DNA of 45,700 nt from Granulicella sp. (lineage in GTDB: Bacteria; Acidobacteriota; Terriglobia; Terriglobales; Acidobacteriaceae): positions 70,795 to 116,494 of the forward strand of contig DAIDKF010000006.1 of NCBI GenBank assembly GCA_027450185.1, in the 5' to 3' direction. The notes below the pieces were generated by a model. That model was given only the letters and a program-made list of their open reading frames with translations, ran no database searches and was not told where the DNA came from. The translations under genes and the position numbers were made by a program. Shown here piece after piece: positions 24,589 through 32,848 of the stretch; the stretch's first letter is position 1; every line of letters starts with the position of its first letter.

Positions 24589-26580
24589 ATGCATCTGAGA
24601 CTGACACGCAGGCACTTTCTGGGCGCCGCCGCCGCTGCGGGCACCACGGCTCTTCTCCCCGCCCACTCGAACGCAGCCGCTCGCGTCGCCAAAGACAACA
24701 CCACCTCCAGCTCCTCGGACACTGCGGTTGAAACGCTCGTTCACTCACCTGTCGCGAAGGTGCAGTGGAAGGCCGTGCCCTTCTCCATGGCCGAAGTCCG
24801 TCTGCTTCCCGGCTTCTGGAAAGAGATGATGGAGCTGGATCGCAGCTATCTCTATTCGTTGCCCAACGATCGCCTCGCCTACAACTTCCGCGTCACCGCC
24901 GGCCTCCCGACCGATGCCGATCCGCTTGGTGGCTGGGAGGCGCCCGACTGCGAGCTGCGCGGCCATTACGTCGGCCACTATCTCTCCTCGTGTGCGCTGC
25001 TGCACGCCAGCACCGGCGACATGCCCATCAAGGCCAAGGCCGACGACCTTGTCGCCATCCTCGCCGAGTGCCAGGCCAAGGACGGCTACCTCAGCGCCTA
25101 TCCCGTGACCTTCTTCGGCAAGTTGCGCAACCACGAACACATCTGGGCGCCCTTCTACACCTACCACAAGATCCTCGCCGGCATGATCGACATGTACGAG
25201 CACACCGGCAACAAGCAGGCGCTCGACGTCGCGCTCAAGATGGGTGACTGGGCCGACGCCTACAGCCGCCCCATCCCCGGGGACGAATGGCAGCGCATGC
25301 TTCTCGTCGAGCAGGGCGGCATGAACGAGGCTGCCTTCAACCTCTACGCCATCAGCGGCAACGTCAAGTACCGCGACCTTGCCTACCGTTTCGAGCACAA
25401 GAAGATCTTCGATCCCCTCGCCGCGAACGAGGATAAGCTCGACGGCAATCACGCCAACACCAACATCCCCAAGGTCATCGGCGCCATCCGCGGCTACGAG
25501 CTCACCGGCGATCCACGTTACCTCGCCATCGCGCAAAACTTCTATCGCATCATCACCGAGCACCACACCTACTGCACCGGCGGCACGAGCAACGGAGAGT
25601 TCTGGCACAAGCCCGACGCCATCGCATCGCAACTCGGCCCCGCGGCCGAGGAGTGCTGCTGCTCCTACAATATGATGAAGCTCTCCCGCCACCTCTTCGG
25701 CCAGAGCCCCGACGCCAGGCACTTCGACTACTATGAGCGCATGTTGTACAACGTCCGCTACGGTACCCAGGACCGCAACGGCATGCTCATGTACTACGTC
25801 TCCTTGAAGCCCGGCCTCTACAAGACCTTCGGCACACAGTTCGACTCCTTCTGGTGCTGCACCGGCACCGGCTCGGAGGAGTACGCAAAGCTTAACGACT
25901 CCATCTACTTCCACGACGCCGACTCCGTCTTCGTCAACCTCTTTATCCCCTCCAAACTCGATTGGAAGGAACGCGGGCTCCAGCTTCGCCAGACCACAAA
26001 CTTCCCCCACGAAGAGCGCACCACCCTCACCGTCGATGCCGCGCCGTCCAAAACAACCGCACTCAAAATCCGCGTTCCCTACTGGGCTACGAAGGGAGTA
26101 ACGGTAGCCATCAACGGCCAGCCCGTCACGGTAGAGGCCACGCCCACAACCTACCTCACGCTGCACCACGACTGGAAGGCCGGCGACGTCATCACCGTAG
26201 ACATGCCCATGCCCCTCCACATCGATCAGGCGCCCGACGACAAGCAGGTGCAGGCCGCCATGTACGGCCCTCTCGTGCTCGCCGTTCGCCTTGGATACGA
26301 AGACCTCACCAACGCGATGATCTACGGTGACAACGGTCCCTGGGGCTCTGACGACGGCTACCCCATGCCCACCGTCCATCTCCGTCAAGCCCCCGGCAAG
26401 ACCGGCGACGAAGCCAGGACCGGTGACGACGCCATCTGGTTCGAGCGCGCCGAAGCCAGCCACAGATTTCCACTCAGCTTCCGCACCAAGGGTCGCGGCC
26501 CCATCCACACGCTCGTTCCGCTCAACCAGATCCTCGACGAGCGCTACTCCGTCTACGTCCGCAACGAAGGCGTGGCCTAG
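24589..26580 (+). CDS. GH127-type beta-L-arabinofuranosidase, Tat-exported
   Basis: Former DUF1680 protein of 663 residues. The ATG at 24589 has AAGGGG 9 nt upstream and starts a Tat-like signal (LTRRHFLGAAAAAG). The family opening LLPGFWKEMMELDRSYL and the GWEAPDCELRGHYVGHYL segment are intact. The zinc/thiolate site is conserved: Glu355 and Cys357 in EECCCSYNM, and the CC pair Cys423-Cys424 in FWCCTGTG. By analogy with HypBA1, the Glu and three Cys bind zinc and one of the paired Cys is the nucleophile. HypBA1 of Bifidobacterium removes beta-L-arabinofuranose from hydroxyproline-linked arabinosides of extensin. GH146 is close in sequence and cannot be excluded. The permease starts 3 nt after the stop. 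Confidence 0.92.
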   Translation: MHLRLTRRHFLGAAAAAGTTALLPAHSNAAARVAKDNTTSSSSDTAVETLVHSPVAKVQWKAVPFSMAEVRLLPGFWKEMMELDRSYLYSLPNDRLAYNFRVTAGLPTDADPLGGWEAPDCELRGHYVGHYLSSCALLHASTGDMPIKAKADDLVAILAECQAKDGYLSAYPVTFFGKLRNHEHIWAPFYTYHKILAGMIDMYEHTGNKQALDVALKMGDWADAYSRPIPGDEWQRMLLVEQGGMNEAAFNLYAISGNVKYRDLAYRFEHKKIFDPLAANEDKLDGNHANTNIPKVIGAIRGYELTGDPRYLAIAQNFYRIITEHHTYCTGGTSNGEFWHKPDAIASQLGPAAEECCCSYNMMKLSRHLFGQSPDARHFDYYERMLYNVRYGTQDRNGMLMYYVSLKPGLYKTFGTQFDSFWCCTGTGSEEYAKLNDSIYFHDADSVFVNLFIPSKLDWKERGLQLRQTTNFPHEERTTLTVDAAPSKTTALKIRVPYWATKGVTVAINGQPVTVEATPTTYLTLHHDWKAGDVITVDMPMPLHIDQAPDDKQVQAAMYGPLVLAVRLGYEDLTNAMIYGDNGPWGSDDGYPMPTVHLRQAPGKTGDEARTGDDAIWFERAEASHRFPLSFRTKGRGPIHTLVPLNQILDERYSVYVRNEGVA

Positions 26581-26583
26581 CGC

Positions 26584-28077
26584 ATGGCCCAGACCGAATT
26601 CCGCAAGGCGCTTGGCCTCTTCGATTCGGTGATGATCGTCGCTGGCATCATGGTCGGCTCCGGCATCTTCATCGTCAGCGCGGAGATCTCGCGCCAGGTC
26701 GGTTCATCCGGCTGGCTGCTTGTCGCATGGGTCATCACCGGCTTCCTCACCGTCTTCGGCGCGCTCAGCTACGGCGAGCTTGCCGCCATGATGCCCAGTG
26801 CCGGCGGCATGTACGTCTACCTCCGCGAAGCCTTCTCGCCGCTGCTCGGCTTTCTCTACGGCTGGACGCTGATGACCGTCATCCAGACCGGCTCCATCGC
26901 CGCCGTTGCCATCGCCTTCGCGCGCTTCAGCGGCGTGCTCTTTCCCTCCATCAGCGAAAGCCGTTATCTCATCGCGCCCATTCGCTTCCTTCCCGGCTAC
27001 GCCGTCTCACTCTCCACCACGCAGTGCCTCGCTCTCGCCGTCATCCTCGTCACCTGTCTGGTCAACATCGGTGGCGTGCGTTGGGGCAAGCTCGTGCAAA
27101 ACGTCTTCACCTTAGCCAAGCTCGTCGGCATGGTCCTGCTGCTCGGCCTCGGCGCCTACGCTTTCGTGCGCGATCCCTCCGTCCTTCATCGCAACTTCGC
27201 GCACCCCTGGCATCCGCAGAATGTCTCGATGATCGGCAGCCTCAGCGCCATGACCGGCGCGGGCATGATCGTCGTTCTCTGCGTCTCGCAAACCGGCTCT
27301 CTCTTCTCCGCAGACTCCTGGCACGACATCACCTTCGTCGCCGGCGAGGTTCGCAACCCGCAGCGCAACCTGCCCCTTGCTCTCGGCCTCGGCACCTCCA
27401 TGGTCATCGTCCTCTATCTCCTCTGTAACCTCTGCTATCTCGCCGTCATTCCCATGCACTCCATCCAGACTGCGGCCGATGACCGTGTCGCCACGCTGGT
27501 CGTCAACACCGTCCTTCCCGGCATCGGCAGAATCGCAATGGCGTGCCTCATCATGGTCTCCACCTTCGGCACCGTCAATGCGCTCACGCTGGCCGGTGGT
27601 CGTGCCTGTTACGCCATGGCGCAGGACGGTCTCTTCTTTCGCCGCGCCGGATCGCTCAACAAAGAGGGCGTGCCCGGCTGGGCCCTCGCTCTGCAATGTC
27701 TCTGGGCTTTCCTCCTCGTGCTCCCCCGCACCTACAGCACCACCACCCACACCTACGGCAACGTCTACAGCAACCTCCTCGACTACGTCATCTCCGCGGC
27801 GCTCATCTTTTACATCCTCACCGTTGCCGGACTCTTCCGCCTGCGCCGCACCAGACCCCAGGCCCTCCGGCCCTACCGTTGCTGGGGTTACCCGTGGCTC
27901 CCCGCCATCTATATCGTTGGCGCCTCGTTTGTTCTGGTCGTCTTGTTCGCATGGCGCACCGCCACCACCTGGCCAGGCCTCATCATCGTCCTCAGCGGAG
28001 TACCCGTCTACGCACTGCTTCGCCGGAGCGCGGCCCCAGCCGAAGCATCCTCCCGCGCCGCATCGCTCTCCAACTGA
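26584..28077 (+). CDS. APC-superfamily amino-acid permease
   Basis: Inner-membrane amino-acid transporter of 497 residues with about 12-13 hydrophobic segments. The first helix carries the APC substrate-binding motif GIMVGSGIFIVSAEI, and GALSYGELAAMMPSAGGMYVYL is the second signature, as in LAT/YhdG-like permeases. The gene starts 3 nt after the GH127 stop and is followed 46 nt later by alpha-ketoglutarate semialdehyde dehydrogenase, so the three are very likely cotranscribed. That placement makes hydroxyproline, proline or a small Hyp-containing product the best substrate guess; specificity is not readable from the sequence. Confidence 0.9.
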   Translation: MAQTEFRKALGLFDSVMIVAGIMVGSGIFIVSAEISRQVGSSGWLLVAWVITGFLTVFGALSYGELAAMMPSAGGMYVYLREAFSPLLGFLYGWTLMTVIQTGSIAAVAIAFARFSGVLFPSISESRYLIAPIRFLPGYAVSLSTTQCLALAVILVTCLVNIGGVRWGKLVQNVFTLAKLVGMVLLLGLGAYAFVRDPSVLHRNFAHPWHPQNVSMIGSLSAMTGAGMIVVLCVSQTGSLFSADSWHDITFVAGEVRNPQRNLPLALGLGTSMVIVLYLLCNLCYLAVIPMHSIQTAADDRVATLVVNTVLPGIGRIAMACLIMVSTFGTVNALTLAGGRACYAMAQDGLFFRRAGSLNKEGVPGWALALQCLWAFLLVLPRTYSTTTHTYGNVYSNLLDYVISAALIFYILTVAGLFRLRRTRPQALRPYRCWGYPWLPAIYIVGASFVLVVLFAWRTATTWPGLIIVLSGVPVYALLRRSAAPAEASSRAASLSN

Positions 28078-28123
28078 CACCCACAACCAACTCGGCCCGC
28101 ATCAACTGCTAAGGAGTACGAAC

Positions 28124-29722
28124 GTGCAACTCACCGGCGAACAACTCATCGGCGCAAACCGCCACCGCGGCACCGCTGGCGCCCTGAACGCAACCAACCC
28201 CACCACCGGCGAAACCCTCCCGCCCACCTTCGGCGCCGGTACCCCTGCCGACGTCAACACCGCCTGCACCCTTGCCGCCGAAGCCTTCGATACCTTCCGC
28301 GCCGTCTCCCTTGAGCAGCGCGCTCTCTTTCTCGAAGCCATCGCCGATGGCATCGTTGCATTGGGCGACACGCTCATCGATCGCGTCATGGCAGAGTCCG
28401 GTCTCCCGCGCCCACGCCTGGAAGGCGAGCGTGGCCGCACCGCCGGGCAGTTGCGTCTCTTCGCATCCATCGTGCGCTCCGGCCGCTTCCTCTCTCCCAC
28501 CTTCGACACCGCACTGCCCGATCGCACCCCTCCACGTCCCGACCTCCGCTCGCAGATGATTCCGCTAGGACCAGTCGCCGTCTTCGGTGCCAGCAACTTC
28601 CCGCTCGCCTTCTCCGTCGCCGGTGGCGACACCGCCGCCGCACTCGCCGCCGGCTGTCCCGTCATCGTCAAAGCCCACCCCCTCCACCTCGGCGCCTCGG
28701 AGCTTGTTGGCCACGTCATCCAGCAGGCCGTAGCCGCCGCTCGCCTTCCCCAGGGCGTCTTCTCTCTCCTCATCGATGACGCCGCCAACACCGTCAGCAC
28801 CGCACTCGTTCAACATCCCGCGATCGCGGCCGTAGCCTTCACCGGTTCGCGCCGCGTCGGCCGCATCCTCGTCGACCTCGCCGCCCATCGCCCCATTCCC
28901 ATCCCCGTCTTCGCCGAGATGAGCGGCATCAACCCTGTCTTCCTTCTCCCCTCTGCTCTCCATCAGCGCGCCGACACCATCGCCCAGGCTCTCATCGACT
29001 CCGTCACCCTCGGCGTCGGCCAGTTCTGCACCAAACCCGGCATCGTCATCGGCATCGCCGGTCCAGCCTTCGACCGCTTCCGTGCCGCCGCCATCGCCAG
29101 CCTCGAAGCCCGGTCCGCAGCCACCATGCTCGCGCCCGGCATACAACACGCCTATACCCGCGGCCTCGACCACTGGCAGGCAGACACCGACGTGCAACTG
29201 CTCTCCGTCGGATCTCCCGCCGCACCCAACTCCTGTGGCGGCCAGCCCCGCCTCTACGCCACCACAGCCAGGCACTTCCTCCAAACCCCCGCACTGCTTG
29301 AAGAAGTCTTCGGTCCAACCGCTCTACTCATCGAATGCAGCGACATCGAAGAGCTGGTAACCATCGCAAACCACCTCGACGGCCAGCTCACTGCAACGCT
29401 TCAAATGGACCAACCCGACACCGCCACCGCGCGCCGTCTCCTCCCCATCCTCGAACGCAAAGCCGGCCGCATCCTCGTTAACGGCTTTCCTACCGGAGTA
29501 GAAGTCAGCTACGCAATGGTGCACGGCGGCCCCTTCCCAGCCACCTCCGACAGCCGCTCGACCTCCGTTGGCGCCATGGCCATCAACCGTTTCCTGCGCC
29601 CAGTTTGTTATCAAAATCTTCCTGCGGCCCTGCTTCCGCCGCCACTGCAGGACGAAAACCCACTCCGCCTGACCCGCTTCATCGACGGTCACGACGTCCC
29701 TCAGAACCTGTCGGAAGACTAA
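28124..29722 (+). CDS. Alpha-ketoglutarate semialdehyde dehydrogenase
   Basis: NAD(P)-dependent aldehyde dehydrogenase of 532 residues, oxidising 2,5-dioxopentanoate to alpha-ketoglutarate: the fourth and last step of hydroxyproline use. The GTG start at 28124 has AAGGAG 7 nt upstream; the open frame extends far upstream but overlaps the permease. Catalytic Cys302 (GQFCTKPG) and general-base Glu265 (FAEMSG) are present. The GASNFPLAFSVAGGDTAAALAAGCPVIVKAHP segment style is that of the semialdehyde dehydrogenase subfamily rather than general betaine/aldehyde enzymes. These enzymes also serve oxidative arabinose, xylose and glucarate routes, so a dual role with released L-arabinose is possible. 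No terminator is obvious directly behind it. Confidence 0.9.
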   Translation: MQLTGEQLIGANRHRGTAGALNATNPTTGETLPPTFGAGTPADVNTACTLAAEAFDTFRAVSLEQRALFLEAIADGIVALGDTLIDRVMAESGLPRPRLEGERGRTAGQLRLFASIVRSGRFLSPTFDTALPDRTPPRPDLRSQMIPLGPVAVFGASNFPLAFSVAGGDTAAALAAGCPVIVKAHPLHLGASELVGHVIQQAVAAARLPQGVFSLLIDDAANTVSTALVQHPAIAAVAFTGSRRVGRILVDLAAHRPIPIPVFAEMSGINPVFLLPSALHQRADTIAQALIDSVTLGVGQFCTKPGIVIGIAGPAFDRFRAAAIASLEARSAATMLAPGIQHAYTRGLDHWQADTDVQLLSVGSPAAPNSCGGQPRLYATTARHFLQTPALLEEVFGPTALLIECSDIEELVTIANHLDGQLTATLQMDQPDTATARRLLPILERKAGRILVNGFPTGVEVSYAMVHGGPFPATSDSRSTSVGAMAINRFLRPVCYQNLPAALLPPPLQDENPLRLTRFIDGHDVPQNLSED

Positions 29723-30078
29723 ACTCATGCCCTGCCGCAGCAGGTGTGCGGAGTCGGTACGGACCATGGTTTCTGTTGAAATATGGAGCAGCTCGCAGCC
29801 TTTCGGCAGTCGCCGCGGCCAGACCCGCCAGGCCCACCGCCTTTCCCTCAGACCACTTGGGTCCAGGACCGCAACCCCCGGCCCCACCCGCAACTCCCTA
29901 AAACCGAGCTAAAAGTGCCGACTTGCAACTCAAAACCATGTCGCAATTGCACTAAAATCAACAAAATCCTTGGATTCGTTCATCCTGCCCCAGCTCATCC
30001 ACAAAATTTTCAACCCACGTCCTCCCCATGGCGCTATACTCATCATCGCAGCACGAACATATCTCCCCGAGGTCTCCC
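29723..30078. other. Intergenic stretch, no supported gene
   Basis: No coding sequence is convincing here. It contains a 16-mer AGTGCCGACTTGCAAC (29914-29929) that recurs with one mismatch at 37765-37780, and an AT-rich run from 29930 to 30010 that probably holds the promoter of the small exported protein starting at 30079. Confidence 0.4.
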
Positions 30079-30387
30079 ATGAAGAAGCTCCTTGCCGTAT
30101 CCCTCGTAAGTCTCTCATTCCTCTCGTCCAGCGCCTTTGCGCAGACCTTCAAGGGCGTCGTTTCCGACTCCATGTGCGCGCACAACGACATCGCCAAGGC
30201 CTCCGGCCCCAACCACGTCGACTGCGCCAAGAAGTGCATCGGCATGGGCTCTCCCGCCGTTCTGATCGTCGGCACAAAGATCTACAACGTCTCTAACTCC
30301 AGCAAGCTCAATGCTTTTGCCGGCAAGACCGTCACCGTCGAGGGCACCCTGGCCGGCGACACCCTGACCGTCTCCTCCGTCAAGTAG
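30079..30387 (+). CDS. Small exported DUF5818-like protein
   Basis: A 102-residue exported protein. The ATG at 30079 has GAGG 6 nt upstream and begins a strong signal peptide (MKKLLAVSLVSLSFLSS, cleavage SAFAQ). The mature part is about 80 residues with three Cys (SMCAHND, VDCAKKCIGMGS) and a small beta domain ending KTVTVEGTLAGDTLTVSSV. Such proteins are abundant in acidobacteria and resemble DUF5818; function unknown. The Cys/His spacing would allow metal binding or a disulfide, but nothing proves it. An in-frame start further upstream (30028) only adds a non-signal tail. Confidence 0.8.
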   Translation: MKKLLAVSLVSLSFLSSSAFAQTFKGVVSDSMCAHNDIAKASGPNHVDCAKKCIGMGSPAVLIVGTKIYNVSNSSKLNAFAGKTVTVEGTLAGDTLTVSSVK

Positions 30388-30718
30388 TCCTCCCCAATCC
30401 CATCCCGGCGTGGTGCTTCTCACTTCGCTGCTCCGGCCGATGCGGAGCGTGTGTCCTCTCCGCACCGCATCGGCTCGCAACTCTAACTCCTTTCCTTCAA
30501 ACATCTTGTCCACCGGCTTCCCCAAATGGAACCAGCCTGGAATTCCCATTGCTGCATCTGTTGCAAATGCGGACATTACAGGCTCAATCCAACCATCCGC
30601 ATCCCATTCCTGCCAACTTTTCGCTGCCGAGTACCACTCACCGCCAACTTTTCCCGTCTAAACTCTTGAATTCGGCTAGGATAGTCTTCGGGTGAGACTA
30701 GCCGCCCAAGGAGTCAGA
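30388..30718. other. Intergenic stretch with a direct repeat
   Basis: No gene is supported. The sequence GCCAACTTTTC occurs twice, at 30612-30622 and 30643-30653, 31 bp apart (about three helical turns), 66-107 nt before the outer-membrane protein start. This could be a regulator site or overlapping promoter -35 elements. Confidence 0.35.
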
Positions 30719-31336
30719 TTGAAGACCGGTTTTCGCGTCCTTATCCTGCTGTCGTGCGCCCTTGCGGTGCCTTCTCTGGCCCGCGCCCAGGCCATCCCGG
30801 CCGCGAGTCGGCCGCTCACGTTTTCGGCCTTTGGAGCACTCACCGGCACGTATACCGGCCTGGGCGATACCGGTGCTACCTTCGGCGGTGGCAAGAATCT
30901 CGGCATCACCGCTGGCGCAGACATCGGCTGGAAGCCATTCCACCGCTACTATCCTGCTCTCGAAGTGCGCGGCACCTACCCCGTCGACAAGGGTAAGATC
31001 GACTCCCAGGAGAACCTCCTCTTCGGCCTCCGCATAGCTCGTTTCTACGGCAACTTCCGCCCCTACGGGGACTTCCTCTACGGCCGCGCCAAGGTCAACT
31101 ACGCCAGCCCCGGATACCCCAACCCTTCCGCCACGCTGCTCTATCTTGACTCGGTCAGCAACGTCTTTTCCTTCGGCGGCGGCCTCAATTACACCCTCAC
31201 TGAGCACTTCGCCCTCAAGATCGACGCCCAGTTCCAGCACTACGGCGTCCCGGTCACCGCCAGCGGAACGATCTATTCCAAGCCCATCACCGTTGGGGTT
31301 GTCTATCGCTTCGGAGCCCAGGCCTTCGCTCACTAA
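30719..31336 (+). CDS. Outer-membrane beta-barrel protein (OmpA/OmpW-like fold)
   Basis: About 205 residues. The TTG start at 30719 is preferred because AAGGAG lies 5 nt upstream and a signal peptide follows (KTGFRVLILLSCALAVPS, cleavage ARAQ); a GTG nine codons earlier lacks a site. The mature protein is made of alternating amphipathic beta strands with aromatic girdles (FSAFGALTGTYTGLG, NFRPYGDFLYGRAKVNY, VSFGGGLNYTLTEHFALKI) and ends near GVVYRFG. This is the usual eight-strand outer-membrane protein with a beta-barrel domain. The role is probably structural or adhesive; no ligand can be named. Confidence 0.82.
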   Translation: MKTGFRVLILLSCALAVPSLARAQAIPAASRPLTFSAFGALTGTYTGLGDTGATFGGGKNLGITAGADIGWKPFHRYYPALEVRGTYPVDKGKIDSQENLLFGLRIARFYGNFRPYGDFLYGRAKVNYASPGYPNPSATLLYLDSVSNVFSFGGGLNYTLTEHFALKIDAQFQHYGVPVTASGTIYSKPITVGVVYRFGAQAFAH

Positions 31337-31397
31337 ACCCGCACCCGGCCCTGGACCATGTCCCCTGAAGGTGTAACCCAGGGATACGGCTCCAATG

Positions 31398-31421
31398 GGC
31401 GTTTTCCCCAATGAAAACGCC
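31398..31421. terminator. Hairpin between convergent genes
   Basis: GGCGTTTTC pairs with GAAAACGCC over a 6-base loop. It lies between the outer-membrane protein (plus) and the small membrane protein (minus). The U-run outside the stem is weak. Confidence 0.4.
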
Positions 31422-31464
31422 GCTGTAGACCCGTTTCTGGATACCCATCCTCAGGGAAAATGGT

Positions 31465-31776
31465 CTAGTAGTGCTCCTCCACCTCGCGGTGCCGTTCCAC
31501 CCACCAGCAAGGGTTGTGGCCCTCCTGCGGATAGAGTGACTTGCTGCAAGCGACCATCGTGGTTCCATTCGGAAAGTACTCTTCTTTGCCGCCCTTCAGG
31601 TCGGCCACGGTGAACCTCTCCACCGCCACCGAACCCATGCCTCCGCCGCTGGCCACCCTCATCCGCCACACCGCAAAGTCCAGTGGATACGCCAGCGCCG
31701 CTATCAGAAGCAGCCCACCGATGCTCTTGAGCAGCAGCTTCAACGCGAACGTCTCGATCGCATGATCCTCGGCCAT
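31465..31776 (-). CDS. Small single-helix membrane protein, unknown
   Basis: A 103-residue protein from the ATG at 31776, behind an AGGAGAGG run. One predicted membrane helix (LLLKSIGGLLLIAALAYPLDFAVW, about residues 12-36) is followed by a soluble domain with two Cys and ending CWWVERHREVEEHY. I do not recognise a family. It lies 44 nt downstream of the LytTR regulator gene on the same strand, so it may be cotranscribed with it. Function is not assigned. Confidence 0.55.
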   Translation of the reverse strand: MAEDHAIETFALKLLLKSIGGLLLIAALAYPLDFAVWRMRVASGGGMGSVAVERFTVADLKGGKEEYFPNGTTMVACSKSLYPQEGHNPCWWVERHREVEEHY

Positions 31777-31819
31777 AGCCTCTCCTCTCCCTGGCAGCAA
31801 ACCCGTCGCTGCCGCGGCG

Positions 31820-32719
31820 CTACAGGTTGAACAGTTCGCGCAGGCGTTTGGTCTGCGACCGGCTCACCGGCACTTCGGTCTGTTTGCGGTCATCCATGCG
31901 CAGTTGGTAGCTGGACTTGAACCACGGCACCACCTCGCGAATATGCTGGATATTCACTACAAACGACCGATGCACCCTCCAGAACTGCTCCGGGTCCAAC
32001 TGGTCGGTCAACTCCTCCAGCGTCCTGCAATTCGAATCGCCCTCGATCGCCTTCGTCACCACCGAAATCCGTCCCTCGTCGATCGTCGCAAAGCACAGGT
32101 CCCGCTGGTCGACCAGCAGCAGCCGGTTCTGCGCCCGCACCACCACCTTGCCTGACCGCCCCATTCCCGTCGTCCCCGCCGCCGAACCTCCCGCAGTCCG
32201 TTCCTCCACCATGCGCAACAGCGCATCCAGCTTGGCCTCCGCGCCCGCCACGCGGCTTGAGATCCGCGCGCCCGTCGGCTCCGCACCCGCGCCCCCATTC
32301 AAGCTGCCCGGACTCTCCCCCACCATCTCCGCCGCACTGCTGATGCGTTCCCGCAGCTTGTCCAGGGTCCGCTGCACCCGCTTGCTGTCAAAGGGCTTCA
32401 GCAGGTAATCCACCGCATTGACCTCGAACGCCTTTACCGCATACCGGTCGAACGCGGTCGCAAATACCACCTGCGGCAGCTTCATCCTGCGGTCCAGCGC
32501 CATCACCTTTTTGAGCACCGCAAAGCCGTCCAGCCCGGGCATCCGCACATCCAGAAAGATCACATCCGGCTTATGCGCTCGTATCAGCTCCACGGCCTCG
32601 ATGCCATTGGTCCCCTGTGCCAGCACTGACACATCCCCCGCGGCGTCCAGCAGATACTGCAACTCCTGCCGCGCCAGCGGCTCATCGTCGATAATCAGCG
32701 CCGTAAGGGGCATAGCCAT
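31820..32719 (-). CDS. LytTR-family response regulator
   Basis: Two-component response regulator with an N-terminal CheY-like receiver and a C-terminal LytTR DNA-binding domain, about 299 residues from the ATG at 32719. The acidic pocket (IIDDEP), phosphorylatable Asp57 (FLDVRMPG), the Thr/Ala position (VFATAF) and the Lys (LLKPFD) are all present. After a Gly/Ser/Ala-rich linker with a helical segment, the LytTR part shows RLLLVDQRDLCFATIDEG, FWRVHRSFVVN and VPVSRSQTKRLRELF. No sensor kinase lies beside it in the window, so it is an orphan here; LytS-like kinases would be the usual partner. Confidence 0.92.
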   Translation of the reverse strand: MAMPLTALIIDDEPLARQELQYLLDAAGDVSVLAQGTNGIEAVELIRAHKPDVIFLDVRMPGLDGFAVLKKVMALDRRMKLPQVVFATAFDRYAVKAFEVNAVDYLLKPFDSKRVQRTLDKLRERISSAAEMVGESPGSLNGGAGAEPTGARISSRVAGAEAKLDALLRMVEERTAGGSAAGTTGMGRSGKVVVRAQNRLLLVDQRDLCFATIDEGRISVVTKAIEGDSNCRTLEELTDQLDPEQFWRVHRSFVVNIQHIREVVPWFKSSYQLRMDDRKQTEVPVSRSQTKRLRELFNL

Positions 32720-32848
32720 GGCTGCGACTAGTGTACGCGTCCGCGCAGCCTGGCTGCGAACACAGAAAACCGAAGCTGCGGCGTTGGTCTTCGGCCAGCC
32801 GCACTCCCCCATCTCTGGCGTCTACACTCGATCTTCTACACGGTTGTC

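Noticed and set aside
24745-26508. A 587-codon open frame on the minus strand across the GH127 gene
   Set aside because: It is an antisense shadow of a GC-rich gene with strong third-position bias. The plus frame has the complete GH127 motifs.
29914-29929. Sigma-54 promoter (TGGCAC-N5-TTGC)
   Set aside because: The GG and GC elements are not at the required spacing.
30410-30661. An 83-codon plus-strand frame between two exported-protein genes
   Set aside because: No ribosome site or signal, and it runs through the direct-repeat promoter region.
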